A DNA stretch of 64,000 nt from Sabellastarte sp. h YS-2021. Taxonomy: Eukaryota > Annelida > Polychaeta > Sabellida > Sabellidae. The DNA lies in contig OZ024936.1 in assembly GCA_964017235.1 (NCBI GenBank), positions 16,530,496 to 16,594,495 on the forward strand, given 5' to 3'. The notes beneath the pieces are model-generated. The model searched no databases. It was not told the origin of the DNA and saw nothing but the letters and a program-made list of their open reading frames with translations. The position numbers and the translations under genes are program-made. Below are positions 62,397 through 64,000 of this stretch, one piece after another (positions within the stretch are counted from its first letter, which is position 1; the number at the start of each line of letters is the position of its first letter).

Positions 62397-62960
62397 TGCT
62401 CACCCTGACCTTGGATCTGATGATGTACAAACTACTCCTTTCAGCTCTCGAATTTTGTTCCTCAGTTCACCTCACACTATCCATAAAAAGTGAGAACAAA
62501 AGAATTAACACAACAGATCAGTGTTTGACTCCCTGAAACATGCCTTGCACAGAAAACCAAAGTCTCATAAAACATTATATGGTACTACTATAGACTACCA
62601 CCTTAATTACCAGTAGTGTGTTAGTATCATATACCAATATGTCAATATTAATGACAGGGTTCTGAATTTCAATATTGATGTAAACACTGTCAGTATCAAC
62701 ATAATTTCCAACAAATCAGTGAACACTTTCCTCAACAAAGTTCTGTAATTTACACTTTCCAACAAGAAAGTCCTTAATTTATAACCTCAGCTATAATTTG
62801 AAGTTTCAAATTTTATTGCAATGTCTTATCAAGTTTATGAAGATTTTTTTTACATAAATGGTGGGTCTTATTTAGTTGATGAAGAATTTTTCTATATATC
62901 TGGTGACTACAGTGTTGGACTTCAGATTTAGGTTTGGCAAGTAACTACCAACTTTCCAAC

Positions 62961-63040
62961 ATGAAGCCAAGATTCAAACCAGCAACCTCAGAGGTTTAAG
63001 TCAAGCACTCTAACCTCCACACCACCGAGCCCCCATGTTG
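62961..63040 (-). repeat. tRNA-derived SINE head
   Basis: Minus strand GGGGGCTCGGTGGTGTGGAG then TTAGAGTGCTTGACTTAAAC and GGTTTGAATCTTGGC give A- and B-box-like parts with tRNA spacing. Related to 9268-9345. Confidence 0.6.
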
Positions 63041-63313
63041 GAATTGGGTCATCAAGATTGTACCCATAGACAAGGTAGTTTATTGTTTACACGTGTCCCT
63101 TTCCACCCAGGAGTACTAGTCTACGAGGTATAAACATTACATGGGTTAGCATGAAGTGGGTCCACAAAACTTTTATGAACTGGAAGTGGGTCGATTTCTC
63201 CCATATTCAGATTTTGACCAAATCTATGTGTTTCTTGGATTTATTATTATTTAACAGTACACACAAAAAAATTGTTGGGAAGCAAATAGCAATCAGTTAA
63301 TGAACTAGAGCTG

Positions 63314-63469
63314 GGGTCGTATTCTATAACAACAATTTTCTGGCACTTTGTATTCACAAACCAGAAGTTTAGAATGTTCAGTTTCATCATTTCTTACTTT
63401 AAATTATCTAAGAAATACTTGAAATCTAAGTTAGAATTGATATAAGTATTGTTGTAGAATACGGACCCT
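63314..63469. mobile_element. Small MITE with GGGGTCGTATTCTATAACAA ends
   Basis: GGGGTCGTATTCTATAACAA is inverted as TTGTTGTAGAATACGGACCC. The end type resembles the MITE at 24360-24796 (GGGGCTGTATTCACAAAC). No coding content. Confidence 0.7.
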
Positions 63470-63749
63470 GATTTGTGAATGTGTCATGATGCAATTGCCA
63501 CCAGGATATTTCCCCTCATAAGAAAACGGGCAAAAATAATAATAATCTGTGTACAGAGTTTTGTTCGATAGCTATATTTCATCATGTAGTAGCAAACCTT
63601 TCATCTTGTTGATGCCAATGAAAGTTGTGGTACTAGGTGATCGACTTTATGATCACTCTCACAAACGATAGTCTTCTTTTGCATTTTTAAACCCAAAGTT
63701 TATTTAAGGCTAGGGGGAAATTTTACTTTACCAGTGTGAGCCCCGAGAT

Positions 63750-63850
63750 TATACCCCCCCTTCATTTTACACCCGGGTAGATTCTGGGAGGGCCCAAGTA
63801 TACCCCGGGGAGGTCCCCCAGAATCTACCCGGGTATAAAATGAGGGGGTG
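63750..63850. repeat. GC-rich palindrome
   Basis: CCCCCTTCATTTTACACCCG plus GGTAGATTCTGGGA faces TCCCCCAGAATCTACC plus CGGGTATAAAATGAGGGGG, a ~35-bp stem around GGGCCCAAGTATACCCCGGG. Probably a foldback element. Confidence 0.82.
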
Positions 63851-64000
63851 GGTGGCGGGGGTATACTTTCAGAGTTTACACCGGTACAGGATCCGCCATA
63901 TTTGATAATTGCAGGAAATGAGGTGCGACTGTAGAATCCCCCTGACGGAAGTGAAAATATGATAATTCGAAAATCTATAGGAAAAAATAAATAATAATTG

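Larger units (their letters stand above)
62397..64000. other. Upstream region of the astacin gene
   Basis: Expected to hold the promoter. I could not identify a TATA box or start site. It contains a SINE head, a MITE and a palindrome listed separately; otherwise unique AT-rich sequence. Confidence 0.5.

Overview
The window is eukaryotic, AT-rich and dense in repeats. One multi-exon gene with GT-AG introns runs across most of it on the minus strand. The repeat content (minisatellite-bearing elements with 3' hairpins, tRNA-derived SINEs, many hAT-type MITEs and DIRS retrotransposons) suggests a lophotrochozoan, most likely a bivalve mollusc. That assignment is an inference and no species is claimed.

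Host gene (minus strand, about 62.4 kb down to 10.07 kb): I could chain 16 exons with consistent splice phase into one 975-residue secreted protein. Its order is signal peptide, short propeptide with an Asp-switch-like CFGD and a basic cleavage site, astacin (M12A) zinc protease domain, EGF, CUB, second EGF, vWA-like domain without the classical metal site, a roughly 170-residue Thr-rich mucin-like linker, and a Cys-rich tail. The stop codon is followed 60 bases later by AATAAA. The coding sequence is only 2.9 kb; the introns are filled with mobile elements and satellites.

Retroelements: six DIRS-type (tyrosine-recombinase) elements or remnants, all coding on the minus strand, lie at 1-2.06 kb (Z, partial gag), 2.90-9.11 kb (A, full architecture, decayed), 17.00-19.38 kb (B, gag only), 28.13-34.68 kb (C, nearly intact, one frameshift seen in the recombinase), 41.90-47.80 kb (E, decayed) and 48.55-50.93 kb (F, recombinase only). 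A and C belong to one terminal-repeat family; B, E and F to another. Full copies show Gag, reverse transcriptase, RNase H, a methyltransferase-like domain and a tyrosine recombinase between inverted terminal repeats, with an internal complementary region made of both termini.

The most interesting signal is in these elements. All five gag-bearing copies end gag with TGA followed by CARYYA (the tobacco-mosaic-virus type leaky-stop context), and the in-frame sequence after it encodes a conserved Cys-rich extension. The polymerase frame then lies in the +1 frame in all three copies that retain it. A polypurine tract sits between the recombinase stop and the internal complementary region in all four copies that keep that end.

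Other repeats: a 3.9-kb array of a 169-bp satellite with a four-unit higher-order pattern (37.44-41.37 kb); related arrays at 58.6-60.5 kb; two copies of a Helentron/HINE-like element with about 150-bp tandem repeats (20.4-21.8 and 55.25-57.23 kb, the second carrying a SINE); and at least nine hAT-like MITEs, most with 8-bp target duplications.
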